Assembly (NCBI RefSeq): GCF_003958625.1 | Contig: NZ_RSEL01000028.1 | Location: forward strand, 313,669-377,668 | Origin: Tsuneonella rigui | GTDB lineage: Bacteria > Pseudomonadota > Alphaproteobacteria > Sphingomonadales > Sphingomonadaceae | Reading direction: 5' to 3' | Length of the DNA stretch: 64,000 nucleotides | Shown: positions 27,448-36,586 of the stretch, in pieces | How the letters are laid out: each line of letters opens with the position of its first letter | How positions within the stretch are numbered: position 1 is the stretch's first letter | Notes under the pieces: model-generated | What the model saw: only the letters and a program-made list of their open reading frames with translations | What the model was told of the DNA's origin: nothing | Databases searched by the model: none | Translations under genes and position numbers: made by a program

Positions 27448-28581
27448 CTAGACAGGCACCAGCCAGCCATGGCGGTCCGGAGAGACACCAAACTGAACGC
27501 TGGTAACGAGCTGGCGCAAGATGCTGGAAACCGGACCCGGCTTTCCGTCACCGATGGTGAAAGTGCGATTGGAACTGGCTACCTTTCCGACAGCAGTGAT
27601 CGACGCCGCCGTCCCGCACGCAAACGTTTCCGTCAAAAGTCCCGTTGCCGCGTCATCGGCCCACTGTTCCATCGAATATCGCTGCTCTTGCACATGGAGC
27701 CCTTGGTCACGCAGAAGGGTAATGACGGTGTCACGCGTTATGCCGGGAAGAATGGTGCCTGAAAGCGGCGGTGTAATTACGCTGCCATCCTTGAACGCGA
27801 AGAACAAATTCATTCCGCCGAGCTCTTCGATCCACCGGTTTTCTACCGCATCGAGGAAGACGACCTGATCGTACCCTCGTTCGATCGCATTGCGCTGTGG
27901 CAGCAAACTTGCGGCATAGTTGCCACAGCATTTTGCGGCACCAGTTCCACCGGGCGCCGCACGGGTATGATTCTCGCTAACCCACAGTGAAATCGCCGAG
28001 GAGCGGGAAGAAAAATAGCTCCCGACCGGGCTCGCAATGACCAGAAACGTGTAGGCTCTCGCCGGCCGCACCCCAAGAAATGGTTCGGATGCAAACATAA
28101 AGGGGCGGATGTAGAGCGCTCCTGCGGGCGCGTCTGGAAACCAGTCGCGATCTCTCTCGACGAGCTTTCGTACTGCTTCGACGAACAGCGTCTCGGGCAA
28201 CCCCGGCATTGCCAGCCGATCCGCCGAAGAATTGAACCGGCGAGCGTTGTCGAACGGACGGAATAACGCAGCCCCGCCATCCTTCTGGCGAAATGCCTTC
28301 ATTCCTTCGAAGATCGATTGACCATAGTGAAGCGCAGCGGTGGCGGGGTCGAGCGACAGAGACGTGCGAGGGCCGAGGATAGCATCATGCCATCCCAAGC
28401 CCTCGGACCAGCTGATCGAAACCATATGATCAGTGAACACCGAGCCGAAGCCCGGATCGAGGAGCTGGGCTAGCCTCGCCTTGTATGGCGTCGGCGATGG
28501 GTGATTGATCACCTCAATACTTGGTTGATCGTCTGCAACTCGACGCTCCGGAAGGCTCGTATTCGCTCCTCCACTAGCCAT
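27448..28581 (-). CDS. ilvE: branched-chain amino acid aminotransferase
   Basis: A fold-IV PLP transaminase of 377 aa. DHMVSISWSEGLGWHDAILGP, GQSIFEGMKAFRQKDG, and GTGAAKCCGNYAASLLPQ with the PLP Lys, then EELGGMNLFF and GTAASITAVG, identify a BCAT. The open frame extends to 28857 but its first 92 residues are not family-like; ATG at 28581 has GGAG upstream, and ATG at 28596 is an alternative. It is convergent with the S9 peptidase and divergent from the Lrp gene. It may handle Leu, Val or Ile freed from peptide. Confidence 0.92.
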   Translation of the reverse strand: MASGGANTSLPERRVADDQPSIEVINHPSPTPYKARLAQLLDPGFGSVFTDHMVSISWSEGLGWHDAILGPRTSLSLDPATAALHYGQSIFEGMKAFRQKDGGAALFRPFDNARRFNSSADRLAMPGLPETLFVEAVRKLVERDRDWFPDAPAGALYIRPFMFASEPFLGVRPARAYTFLVIASPVGSYFSSRSSAISLWVSENHTRAAPGGTGAAKCCGNYAASLLPQRNAIERGYDQVVFLDAVENRWIEELGGMNLFFAFKDGSVITPPLSGTILPGITRDTVITLLRDQGLHVQEQRYSMEQWADDAATGLLTETFACGTAASITAVGKVASSNRTFTIGDGKPGPVSSILRQLVTSVQFGVSPDRHGWLVPV

Positions 28582-28726
28582 CTTACCCGCTCCCATCACC
28601 TGTTCCACGAGGCGCGGGCGCCCTAGGCGAGCACCAGCCCCAGGTTGCTTTCTCGCTATGGACTTTAGTTGAAACGGGCCCGAAGGTGTTCCGGATTTTT
28701 CGTAAGTTTTCGAGGTATAGGGGCCA

Positions 28727-29209
28727 ATGACAGCGGTAGCGGCCGAGGATAATTTACTGGATTTGCCAAATCGCCGAATATTGCGGCTATTGCAGCGCGA
28801 TGGGCGGATTACGAACCAGCAGCTGTCGGAGCAGATCGGTCTATCGCCCGCCGCCACTCACGATCGGCTGCGTAAACTGCGCAATTCGGGGCTCATATTA
28901 TCGATTGAGGCGCGGCTCGATCCAAAGCGGCTTGGGCTTGGCCTGCTTGTATTCCTGCAAGTCCAGATGGAGCGTAGCGCAGGCGATTTACTCGACGCGT
29001 TCGGTCACGGCGTGCAAGGCAAAGCCGAAATCCTCGAATGTCATATGGTAACCGGATCCTTTGATTTTCTCCTGAAGGTGCGTGTGCGTGATATGGACGA
29101 CTTCAGGCAATTTCTTGGAAATCTGCTCGACGACATACCGGGAATTCGGGAAACGCACACCTATGCCGTAATGCAAGAAGTTAAGAGTATAACGGCACTA
29201 GAACTCTGA
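28727..29209 (+). CDS. Lrp/AsnC-family regulator (160 aa)
   Basis: An N-terminal winged helix (DLPNRRILRLLQRDGRITNQQLSEQIGLSPAATHDRLRKL) is followed by the RAM/AsnC ligand domain (LLVFLQVQMERS, CHMVTGSFDFLLKVRVRDMDDFRQFL). It is divergent from ilvE with a 145-bp promoter region between, so the likely target is ilvE, with an amino acid as effector. Confidence 0.92.
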   Translation: MTAVAAEDNLLDLPNRRILRLLQRDGRITNQQLSEQIGLSPAATHDRLRKLRNSGLILSIEARLDPKRLGLGLLVFLQVQMERSAGDLLDAFGHGVQGKAEILECHMVTGSFDFLLKVRVRDMDDFRQFLGNLLDDIPGIRETHTYAVMQEVKSITALEL

Positions 29210-29505
29210 ACCTGCAATTTGTGTTTATTATACCTTTGATGTGATTTGTAGACTATTTTCGCATATACGAGGAGTTGTATGCTCTCCGTGCTATATAGGG
29301 GGTGGCGCCGGCGGAAGCTGCGCTTTTCGCTACAAGCGCACCTTCGAACATCGCAACGCTTCGAAGCAGACAACCGCTTGACGGCCCAAGAGCCGCCGGT
29401 CAGCAAGGCGCCCAATGGCGGACATTGCGTGTCACGAATCAGCCTCCCAAAAGGCGACACCGCTGACCCAGCTGTTAGCGCTTTACTCACGCGTTCATTT
29501 CTAGC
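29210..29505. other. intergenic region, AT-rich at its left end
   Basis: Bases 29210-29275 are noticeably AT-rich, followed by ordinary GC-rich sequence. Short frames on both strands have no domain. It separates the amino acid cluster from the AtuA/transport cluster and probably carries 3' ends of the convergent Lrp and GPH transporter genes. Confidence 0.5.
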
Positions 29506-30963
29506 TCAACCGGTGGTCATGGCCTCGGCCGCGCGCAGCCGGGCGAGGTTTTCATGATGCCGCTCGCGGTCAATCCGGTAGAAGAACAACAGGCCTACCG
29601 CGATCGCCGTGAGGCCGGCCACCGCCGGGACATAAAGCAGACCCAGTCGGTGGATCATATCGCCAGCGATAGCACCGGGCTGTGCGTCGCGTGGAAAGGC
29701 GATCACTGATAACAGCCATCCTGAGACCATAACGCCGATTCCGGACACCGCCTTCGTGAAGAATTGGTCCGCCGAAAACAACAAGCCCTCAGACCGCTGG
29801 CCGGTTGTTACGGCTACGTCTTCGACGACATCGGCCAGCATGGAGTTCATCAGAACGGCGCTCATAACATAGAGCGCACCGAGCAAAAAAGCCTCAATGG
29901 CGAGTATTGCGAACAATGACTGCGTACCGTTCGCCGGCATCAAATCGAGCAGTCGGAGCGCGATGGGCAAGACGCCATTGATGAGACCCAGGCCGTAACA
30001 AAGGATCGTGCCGTCGCGCTTTCCAAACCTTTTTCCGACGAACCCGACGGCAAGGGCGCCCACCAGGGCCCCTAAGGCAGAGAGCGTCGCCAAGACTGAA
30101 AGTTGTGACTGCGAGAGCTCCCAGAAGTACAAGCCGAAATAGAGGTCCAGTCCTGCCTTGGTGCCGCCCGCGACCGATTGAAGCATCCCGACGCCAAGCA
30201 TTACCAGCGCCGAGCGGTTGCTAAGGATGCCCCGGGTGTCTCGCCAAAAGCTACTGGGTCGAGTCTCGATTGCGGCAGGCCGTCGCAGAAACGGAATAAA
30301 GCGGTGAGTCGCAGCGGCCGAGACTACGATCACGAGAAACATTGTAGTTGCCATAGTTAGCGAGAACCCGAGATAACCCTCGGGGCTTGTCGCCCCTCCC
30401 GAGCCGTCGGCATTGGGGCGGAGGAAGATCTGTAGGCCTACGATTGTGACGAACAGGCCGGCGATCGTGCGAAAGAAAATTCGCAGATTTACGATCAGCG
30501 TCCGACCGTCATAATCGTCTATCAGTTCAGGGGCGAGAGCAACTGAGGGCAATTCGAACAGCGTGTCCGTAAAGCGGACGACCAGCAGGCAGGCGAATAG
30601 CCACCACAGGACCGCTGTATCGCTCCAGCCCGTGGGCGGGTTCCATAACAAGAAAAACGCCACCGAGAGTGGTAGCGCGGAGGCATACATGAAGGGATGA
30701 CGCCGCCCCCAGCGCGATCTGAACCGGTCGGAAACATGCCCAACCGCCGGGTCACATATGGCATCGAAAACGAGGATGGCCGAGATGACGAACGAGACGC
30801 TGGTAGGGGATAGCCCCAAAGCCTGATTGTAGAATAACAGAAGAAAGCTGCTCAAAGCCCGCATTTTGATGCCGCTCGATGCCGCACCGAGACCGTAAAG
30901 AACCTGCGTTCCGAACCCGACATTTGGCCGGCTCCGGGCCGGAGCGCCATCTTGCTCGCTCAC
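29506..30963 (-). CDS. MFS transporter, GPH (glycoside-pentoside-hexuronide:cation) type
   Basis: An integral membrane symporter of about 485 aa. Near the N-terminus, LLLFYNQALGLSPTSVSFVISAILVFDAICDPAVGHVSDRFRSRWGRRHPFM is the GPH signature, with DP and D in helix 2 and the RSRWGRRHP loop. Eleven or twelve hydrophobic segments follow. The likely start is GTG at 30963, five bases after the DUF4387 stop; a TTG at 30996 overlapping that gene is possible. It is the third gene of the run AtuA-DUF4387-transporter and should import the substrate of those enzymes. Confidence 0.85.
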   Translation of the reverse strand: MSEQDGAPARSRPNVGFGTQVLYGLGAASSGIKMRALSSFLLLFYNQALGLSPTSVSFVISAILVFDAICDPAVGHVSDRFRSRWGRRHPFMYASALPLSVAFFLLWNPPTGWSDTAVLWWLFACLLVVRFTDTLFELPSVALAPELIDDYDGRTLIVNLRIFFRTIAGLFVTIVGLQIFLRPNADGSGGATSPEGYLGFSLTMATTMFLVIVVSAAATHRFIPFLRRPAAIETRPSSFWRDTRGILSNRSALVMLGVGMLQSVAGGTKAGLDLYFGLYFWELSQSQLSVLATLSALGALVGALAVGFVGKRFGKRDGTILCYGLGLINGVLPIALRLLDLMPANGTQSLFAILAIEAFLLGALYVMSAVLMNSMLADVVEDVAVTTGQRSEGLLFSADQFFTKAVSGIGVMVSGWLLSVIAFPRDAQPGAIAGDMIHRLGLLYVPAVAGLTAIAVGLLFFYRIDRERHHENLARLRAAEAMTTG

Positions 30964-30967
30964 GTCG

Positions 30968-31273
30968 TTATAGCTCGATATCAAGGAGGCGCACAAATTG
31001 CTGGCCGCCGTGCATGTCGCGCTCGACTATGCCGCCCTGCGGTAAGCGACGCGGGTAAGACACCTTCAGCATGTGGAGGCGCTCGACCGGGAAGTGCTTA
31101 ACCATCGACGGATCCACATCGTAAATCCCGGCGAGAGCTTGCGTGCCTAGGGCTTTGTGACTGGCATACCGCTCGAACTCCTCCCGACCTTTGAAGAAGA
31201 GGTCGACTGTGATCCAGAACGGTCCGGCGTTCTTGGAACGGATCGCTTCGCACACATCAACAAGTTTGGGCAT
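30968..31273 (-). CDS. DUF4387 protein (AtuA C-terminal-domain-like, 101 aa)
   Basis: The sequence matches the DUF4387 pattern: MPKLVDVCEAIRSKNAGPFWITVDLFF, then a helical middle and a basic end. In some AtuA-type proteins this domain is fused to the C-terminus of the large domain; here it is a separate gene. ATG at 31273 overlaps the AtuA stop by one base (TGATG), so the two are translated together and probably form a complex. Confidence 0.8.
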   Translation of the reverse strand: MPKLVDVCEAIRSKNAGPFWITVDLFFKGREEFERYASHKALGTQALAGIYDVDPSMVKHFPVERLHMLKVSYPRRLPQGGIVERDMHGGQQFVRLLDIEL

Positions 31274-32664
31274 CAGGCGGACTCCAGCTCGGCGGTCAGA
31301 TCGAGCCACTCCGTGCGCACCAAATCGAGCGGGTCATCCACTTCAAGGACGTGGTTTAGGACGAACTCGTAAACTGGCCCGCGCGGGACGTAGGATGGCG
31401 AAAAGGGAAATGCGTAACTGGGCATTTCTCGATGCGCCGGCATCAGCATATGGAAGAAGTAGGGATTGCAGGCTTTGGCAATCTGCGTCGCCATGTCTTG
31501 CGTCTCCGCCGTGGCTACGAAGAGGACCCCAACTTCCCGCGGCGGCGGGCTATTTTCGACCGGAATTCCACTGACGGCGTTCCAGCCGTAGATGCGGAGC
31601 GAGATGTGGAAATCGCCAGCCGCCGGTCCGATCGTATCGTGGACCCGGCTCATTAGTGCCGCGTGCATGCGATTTTCGAAGGCATCGAGATCACGCAGCA
31701 CGACCGGATCCTGGATGCCTACGAGCATGATCGTTTGGTAGCCGTGACGCGCTGCGCCTTCGAGCTTGTAGGTGTAGGGCATGGGCCTCCACACGGAGCC
31801 AGTTACCCTTACAGTCCGCGGATCGATCTGGGCATATTCCGCCTCTGACACGTCCAGGATCCCGCCGGGTTCGATAAGCCTGAACGGATCGCTGTTTTCG
31901 TAAAGCATATGGGCAGAGATGCTGTGGGTCGTTGCGCGGTTTACAGCGCTGAGCGGCTCGATCTCGAAGCTGTCCCTGCCAATCCTCAACAACACGCCTG
32001 ACCCGGGCTCATCCCGCACGGTGCACACCGCTCCGCATTCGGCTGTCTTTCCAGCGTGCCAACATGCGCCGTCCCCCGCTCCTCGCATCAACGGAAACGC
32101 TGCGATAACTGCCGTGTCGGTTGTACGTCCCGCCAATACGATGTCGGCCCCCGCTTCAAGCGCCGCTATGAACGGCTCCGGGCCAAGCGCAGCAACGATG
32201 TGATCGCACTTATTGATTGTCGCGTTTTCTAAGGGACCGAGCGGCGGGAGCGGGCGCACCCTTCCTTGATCGTTCGCGCTCCGAACCTGGTCGTGCGTAA
32301 GCTCAGACCGAAGCAGGGCAACCTTGGGATCAATCCCCTGCTCGCGGACGATTTCCAAAACAATGTCGCGTACTGAGTCGAGGTTTCCGTCGCCACCAGC
32401 CTGCCCGCACGTGCCGATCAGGATAGGGATGCGCCTGGGCCAGGCAGCCTCGATTATGATCGACAAATCACGCTTGATCGCGCCTGAGTTGTACTTCGGC
32501 TTCCCCATAGCGAGGTAGGCAGCGCCACTGTCCGTGGATCCGCCGTCAGCCGCGATCACCTGGGCGCCCAACGCAATCCCGCGAGCAACTTCTTCGGCCC
32601 TAACTCCAGCTCCTAATGAGCCGGTAGGTACCAGCACGGTGACGTGCTCTTCTTTGTTTAGCAT
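31273..32664 (-). CDS. AtuA-family protein (DUF1446, 463 aa)
   Basis: The N-terminus has VLVPTGSLGAGVRAEEVARGIALGAQVIAADGGSTDSGAAYL, the DUF1446/AtuA signature. ILIGTCGQAGGDGNLD and ADIVLAGRTTDTAVIAAFPLM follow. AtuA was named from acyclic terpene use in Pseudomonas, but the biochemical reaction of most members is unsettled, so I do not assign one. Overlap with DUF4387 and adjacency to a TonB receptor and a GPH carrier point to a catabolic role on an imported compound. Confidence 0.85.
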   Translation of the reverse strand: MLNKEEHVTVLVPTGSLGAGVRAEEVARGIALGAQVIAADGGSTDSGAAYLAMGKPKYNSGAIKRDLSIIIEAAWPRRIPILIGTCGQAGGDGNLDSVRDIVLEIVREQGIDPKVALLRSELTHDQVRSANDQGRVRPLPPLGPLENATINKCDHIVAALGPEPFIAALEAGADIVLAGRTTDTAVIAAFPLMRGAGDGACWHAGKTAECGAVCTVRDEPGSGVLLRIGRDSFEIEPLSAVNRATTHSISAHMLYENSDPFRLIEPGGILDVSEAEYAQIDPRTVRVTGSVWRPMPYTYKLEGAARHGYQTIMLVGIQDPVVLRDLDAFENRMHAALMSRVHDTIGPAAGDFHISLRIYGWNAVSGIPVENSPPPREVGVLFVATAETQDMATQIAKACNPYFFHMLMPAHREMPSYAFPFSPSYVPRGPVYEFVLNHVLEVDDPLDLVRTEWLDLTAELESA

Positions 32665-32703
32665 GGCCCACTAGCCTTTTTGAAATTGCCGAATGCGGAA
32701 AGA

Positions 32704-34968
32704 TTAGAAGGCTGCTCTCACCGTAACGCCGTACTGCCGCGGCGCGCCATAAAGGACGAAGAGACCGCCCGCGCTGGCGGTCTGGTGCACCCGATATTCG
32801 ACGTCAGTCAGGTTGCGGATCCATGCTTGGACCGACCAGCTGTCGTTCCGGTGATATGTGATCTGCGCATCCCACAGCGACCGCGGTCGCCGATATTCAA
32901 GGAAGTCGTTGTCGTTGTCGTCGAAGATCTCACTCTGGTAGTCGAGCGAGACCGACCCCCGCAGCCAACCCCAATCGCGTTCCGGGCTGCTAAGACCGAA
33001 TTCCGCGTTAAGCGCGTGCTTCGGCGTTCGGCTCATCCGGTTTCCGACAAGGTCGCGGCGTACCGCAGTGCCATCGGCCAAGAAGGCGGAAGTCTGAGTC
33101 AGCTGGTCGAATTTGGCGTCGAGGTAAGTGTAGCGAGCATTGAAATCGAGAAACCGGGCCGGCGCGAATACCAGCTCTGTCTCAACGCCCTTGATCGTGG
33201 CGTCACCAGTGTCGATGGTAACTCGCGACGCGCCCACGCCTCCTTGCGCGTCCGGAACCGTGTTAATCGTCTGAAAGTCCGTGTACTTGGCGACGAAGCC
33301 GGCGATGTTGAGCCGCAGGCGGCGATCAAGCCAGTCTGTCTTTAATCCCGCTTCGTAGTTGATCACTTTCTCAGGTGCTGTCGACAAGCGAGCCAGGGTC
33401 GCGTTGGACGGCTGCTCGGGAAAGGCCCCCGACTTGAAACCCGTTGAAACGGAGCCGTAGGCGAACAGATTGTCGTTGAAGCGATAATCTGCCCCCGCTC
33501 TCCACGTGACTAGCCGCTGTCGCGCGACACCCGGATTCCCGACCGTCGTGTAGTTGGTGACCGGAGCGACAATCGGGCCCGTCTTGCGGGTGATCTCGTA
33601 TTCCTTGCGCTCGTCCGTGTACCTTGCTCCGCCGAACAAGTTGAGGCCGAAGTCGAAATGGTACTGGAGCTCGCCGTAGGCAGCGTAGCTTCTGCTGCTC
33701 GAATCTCCGAAATATCGGTTGATGGTCGTTGGCGTCGCAGACTGTTGAGTCTCGCGCTCTCGATGAACCTTGTCATGGTTGAAGTAGAGCCCCGCGACCC
33801 ACGTGATTGGCCCGGTTCCCGCCGAATTCAACCGCGTTTCCGCGGAGTAGGTGTCCGCGCGTTCTTCCTGGAAGATCTGCAGGCCAGACACGATCACCTT
33901 GTTGGCTGCGTTGGCCGCCGCCGTTGTACCATCGAGGTCTTCGCTGTTCGAAAAATCGAGTGTGCGCCACGAGGCGGTGGTCGTGAGCGTAGCGAACCCG
34001 AGCACGTCGGTGACCAATTCACCCCGCACGCCGCCGGTAACTGTGTCGGTACCGCCCAGGAAGTCGGGGTTCGCAATCCGTGGCTTTTGGAAATCGTCGT
34101 GGCCCTTCTTATCGCCTGACGGGCGATAAGGAAGGATGGCCGTGTTATAGCGCGCCGACTGAGCGATATCTTGTGATGCGATATCCGCCGAGATCAGGAA
34201 GCTCGTACCCGCGCCCACGCCGAACAACGTCTGCATGCGTGCACTTATTTTGTGTTCGTCGTCGAGCGGCTGACCCTTGGGCGTATGCCGGAAGCCGTCG
34301 TTGCTGATCGCCCCAAGTACGATGCGCGTCGCGATGGTGTCGGAAATCGGGACGTTGACCATCAGGTTGCCGTTGGTCTGGCCGTATTTGGCCAAGGTGA
34401 GTTGGGCAGTAGCCTCAAGATCGTCGACGGGCTTGTTCGTAATGAAGTTGATCGCCCCGCCGACGACATTCTTACCGAACAAAGTGCCTTGAGGGCCTTT
34501 CAAAACTTCAACGCGCTGCAGATCGTAGAAGTCGATGCCGAGCATACCGCCGCGTGCCAGGTACACCCCGTCTAGAAATGCAACCGACGAGGGGTCCGCG
34601 CCCGCTCCCTGATTTGAGCTCCCGATTCCTCGAAAGAAAGGACGGGGAGCCGCACGGGGAAAGATGTCGAAATTGACGCCGGGTGTAACCTGAAGCAGTC
34701 GGGTGACATCGTTCACTCCCTTTTGCTCGAGGTAATCGCCGGTGAAGGCGGTCACCGTGACCGGGGCATCCTGAAGGGATTCTTCGCGGCGCCGCGCTGT
34801 GACAACGATATCGTTTACACCGTTGGCATTTGCGTCTGAAGGCTCGTCAGCCGACTCGGCCGATAGATCAGCCGCAGAAGTTGCAGCGAGTGCATCCTGT
34901 GCGGCAGCATGGGCACCCCACGTCATCGCAATTGCACTTGTCGTAACGAGCATGAGCAGCTGTCGCAT
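32704..34968 (-). CDS. TonB-dependent receptor 3 (754 aa)
   Basis: The signal peptide MRQLLMLVTTSAIAMTWGAHAAAQ is followed by NDIVVTARRREESLQDAPVTVTAF, the plug (VLKGPQGTLFGKNVVGGAINFIT) and a beta barrel closing with YGVTVRAAF. AGGGAGAGGTACGA precedes the ATG. Only 39 bp separate its stop from the AtuA start, so receptor, AtuA, DUF4387 and GPH carrier probably form one operon. Its promoter region holds two perfect palindromes. Confidence 0.92.
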   Translation of the reverse strand: MRQLLMLVTTSAIAMTWGAHAAAQDALAATSAADLSAESADEPSDANANGVNDIVVTARRREESLQDAPVTVTAFTGDYLEQKGVNDVTRLLQVTPGVNFDIFPRAAPRPFFRGIGSSNQGAGADPSSVAFLDGVYLARGGMLGIDFYDLQRVEVLKGPQGTLFGKNVVGGAINFITNKPVDDLEATAQLTLAKYGQTNGNLMVNVPISDTIATRIVLGAISNDGFRHTPKGQPLDDEHKISARMQTLFGVGAGTSFLISADIASQDIAQSARYNTAILPYRPSGDKKGHDDFQKPRIANPDFLGGTDTVTGGVRGELVTDVLGFATLTTTASWRTLDFSNSEDLDGTTAAANAANKVIVSGLQIFQEERADTYSAETRLNSAGTGPITWVAGLYFNHDKVHRERETQQSATPTTINRYFGDSSSRSYAAYGELQYHFDFGLNLFGGARYTDERKEYEITRKTGPIVAPVTNYTTVGNPGVARQRLVTWRAGADYRFNDNLFAYGSVSTGFKSGAFPEQPSNATLARLSTAPEKVINYEAGLKTDWLDRRLRLNIAGFVAKYTDFQTINTVPDAQGGVGASRVTIDTGDATIKGVETELVFAPARFLDFNARYTYLDAKFDQLTQTSAFLADGTAVRRDLVGNRMSRTPKHALNAEFGLSSPERDWGWLRGSVSLDYQSEIFDDNDNDFLEYRRPRSLWDAQITYHRNDSWSVQAWIRNLTDVEYRVHQTASAGGLFVLYGAPRQYGVTVRAAF

Positions 34969-34993
34969 TCGTACCTCTCCCTTCGTGCCGTCC

Positions 34994-35009
34994 GCGCAAA
35001 CGTTTGCGC
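34994..35009. promoter_or_regulatory. 16-bp perfect palindrome, LacI/PurR-type operator
   Basis: GCGCAAACGTTTGCGC is a perfect palindrome with the central CG and flanking AAA/TTT typical of LacI-family operators; the PurR consensus has the same 14-bp core. It lies 25 bp upstream of the receptor-3 ATG, a repressing position. No LacI-family gene is in the window. Confidence 0.6.
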
Positions 35010-35060
35010 AGCGGCGCTGTCATTCAGCGTCCGCCCTATGACCCGGGTGAGAGGGAGTGC

Positions 35061-35080
35061 GGTGCAACCAAGGTTGCACC
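35061..35080. promoter_or_regulatory. 20-bp inverted repeat in the divergent receptor 3 / Crp promoter
   Basis: GGTGCAACCAAGGTTGCACC has perfect 9-bp arms and a 2-bp centre. It lies 47 bp before the Crp/Fnr start and 92 bp before the receptor start. It is a plausible binding site for the adjacent Crp/Fnr-family protein, though it differs from the classic FNR and CRP half-sites. Confidence 0.55.
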
Positions 35081-35126
35081 CTTCGTCAGCGCAGGCTTAT
35101 CAAGCGAAATGAGGTGAAAGCCGCCT

Positions 35127-35804
35127 ATGTCCGTGATCATCACACCGCAGAACTGGATCGCCGAATTGCCCGATCCCGTTCGGACGCGCGTCGCGGAACG
35201 AATGAAATTTATCGACCTCGCCTCCGGCGAGGTGCTGAAGCAGGCCGGCGATAAACCGGACGGCATGTTTCAGGTTCAGTCAGGCTATTTGCGCCTGCTA
35301 GGCTTGCATCCGGATGGCCGCCAACACCTGATCCTCCTATACGGACCCGGTAACCCGTTCTGCGAGACTACAATGGTGTCGCGGCGCGCGTATCACGTTC
35401 ATACGACATCGGCCTTGGTTGCCACCCGCGTGGGACGGGTCGACACCGAGGATTTCTGGGACTTATATTACTCGCACCCTGAAATTCCTGAAGCACTGTG
35501 CCGAAAGTTCGCTTCGAGCATCTCCTGGGCATTTCAGACGCGCGAGCTGCAAGTCACGAGCAAGCTTCGGTCCCGGATCGTCGATATGCTTGTGACCATC
35601 GCGAAACACGCGGGCCAAGAAAGGGCCAGCGGCATCACGTTCGAATTGCCGATTTCGCATACTGATATCGCTGAACACCTCGACGTAACGCGCCAGGCGG
35701 TACAACGCGAATGTTCGTTCCTAAGCCAAGCAAAGCTGATTCAGCGGTCAGGCGACCAATGGTTCATTTCCAACACGTTGGCGAAAGGCCACTCATCGAC
35801 TTAG
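35127..35804 (+). CDS. Crp/Fnr-family regulator (225 aa)
   Basis: A cyclic-nucleotide-binding-like beta roll (residues 20-130, LASGEVLKQAGDKPDGMFQVQSGYLRL) joins a winged helix (ISHTDIAEHLDVTRQAVQRECSFLSQAKLI). No N-terminal Cys cluster is seen, so it is not an Fnr-type iron-sulfur sensor. GAGGTGAAAGCC precedes the ATG. It is divergent from receptor 3 and probably governs the receptor-AtuA operon. Confidence 0.9.
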   Translation: MSVIITPQNWIAELPDPVRTRVAERMKFIDLASGEVLKQAGDKPDGMFQVQSGYLRLLGLHPDGRQHLILLYGPGNPFCETTMVSRRAYHVHTTSALVATRVGRVDTEDFWDLYYSHPEIPEALCRKFASSISWAFQTRELQVTSKLRSRIVDMLVTIAKHAGQERASGITFELPISHTDIAEHLDVTRQAVQRECSFLSQAKLIQRSGDQWFISNTLAKGHSST

Positions 35805-35949
35805 TCTTGTTCGGGTTCATGGTTGGGAAAGGCCTGTGAGCGTCGTCTTCGCAGTTGCGCCCAGTTCGAAGCTGCCAGTCCGCGAACGGCCCAGCACCTG
35901 ACGGGCTGCTTGGTTTTTCCGATGGCCATTCAGGCCGCGGAGAAACGCC

Positions 35950-36582
35950 ATGGGCTACTCACAATATGATCCGTCGATGCAGGGTCGTGCTCCTTGGAAC
36001 GCCGGCAAGACCGTCGGGACCAAGCGGCCGCTGACGCAGAAGCAGATTTGGGCAATCCGGTTCTTCCTCGACCGAGAGGGTCGGCTGCGAGATCGAGCGC
36101 TGTTTGATCTGGTGATCGACAGCAAGCTGCGTGGGTGCGACCTGGTAAAGATCAAGATCGGGGACCTCGTCGCTGGCGATGAGGTCCGCACTCGAGCAAT
36201 TGTGATCCAACAAAAGACGGGCCGTCCCGTCCAGTTTGAGCTCACCAGCGATGTCCGTGCCAGCTTACTCGCCTGGTTGGAGCGACGGCGTGGTTGCCTT
36301 GATGAGCATGCATTCCCCAGCCGCGTAGATCGCGCAAACTACATGAGCACCCGGCAATATGCTCGGTTGGTTGATGAGTGGGTCACAGCGATCGGACTGA
36401 GGCGCGCGGAATACGGCACGCATTCTCTGCGCCGAACCAAGGCATCCATGATCTACAAGGCCACAGGCAATCTGCGCGCCGTGCAGATCCTACTCGGACA
36501 CACCAAGATCGAGAACACAGTGCGCTATCTCGGCGTCGACATCGAAGACGCACTTACCCTGGCCGAACACACCGACATCTGA
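35950..36582 (+). CDS. small tyrosine recombinase/integrase (210 aa)
   Basis: Only the catalytic domain of a phage-type integrase is present, with all key residues: R61 (SKLRGCDL), K89 (QQKTGRP), H158 and R161 (THSLRRT), H184 (LLGHTK) and Y193 (VRYLG). A core-binding SAM-like domain is replaced by a short N-terminus of about 30 residues. Such short integrases are common in alphaproteobacterial accessory DNA. A 13-bp-stem hairpin follows the stop. It marks the beginning of the accessory segment. Confidence 0.88.
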   Translation: MGYSQYDPSMQGRAPWNAGKTVGTKRPLTQKQIWAIRFFLDREGRLRDRALFDLVIDSKLRGCDLVKIKIGDLVAGDEVRTRAIVIQQKTGRPVQFELTSDVRASLLAWLERRRGCLDEHAFPSRVDRANYMSTRQYARLVDEWVTAIGLRRAEYGTHSLRRTKASMIYKATGNLRAVQILLGHTKIENTVRYLGVDIEDALTLAEHTDI

Positions 36583-36586
36583 CTTC

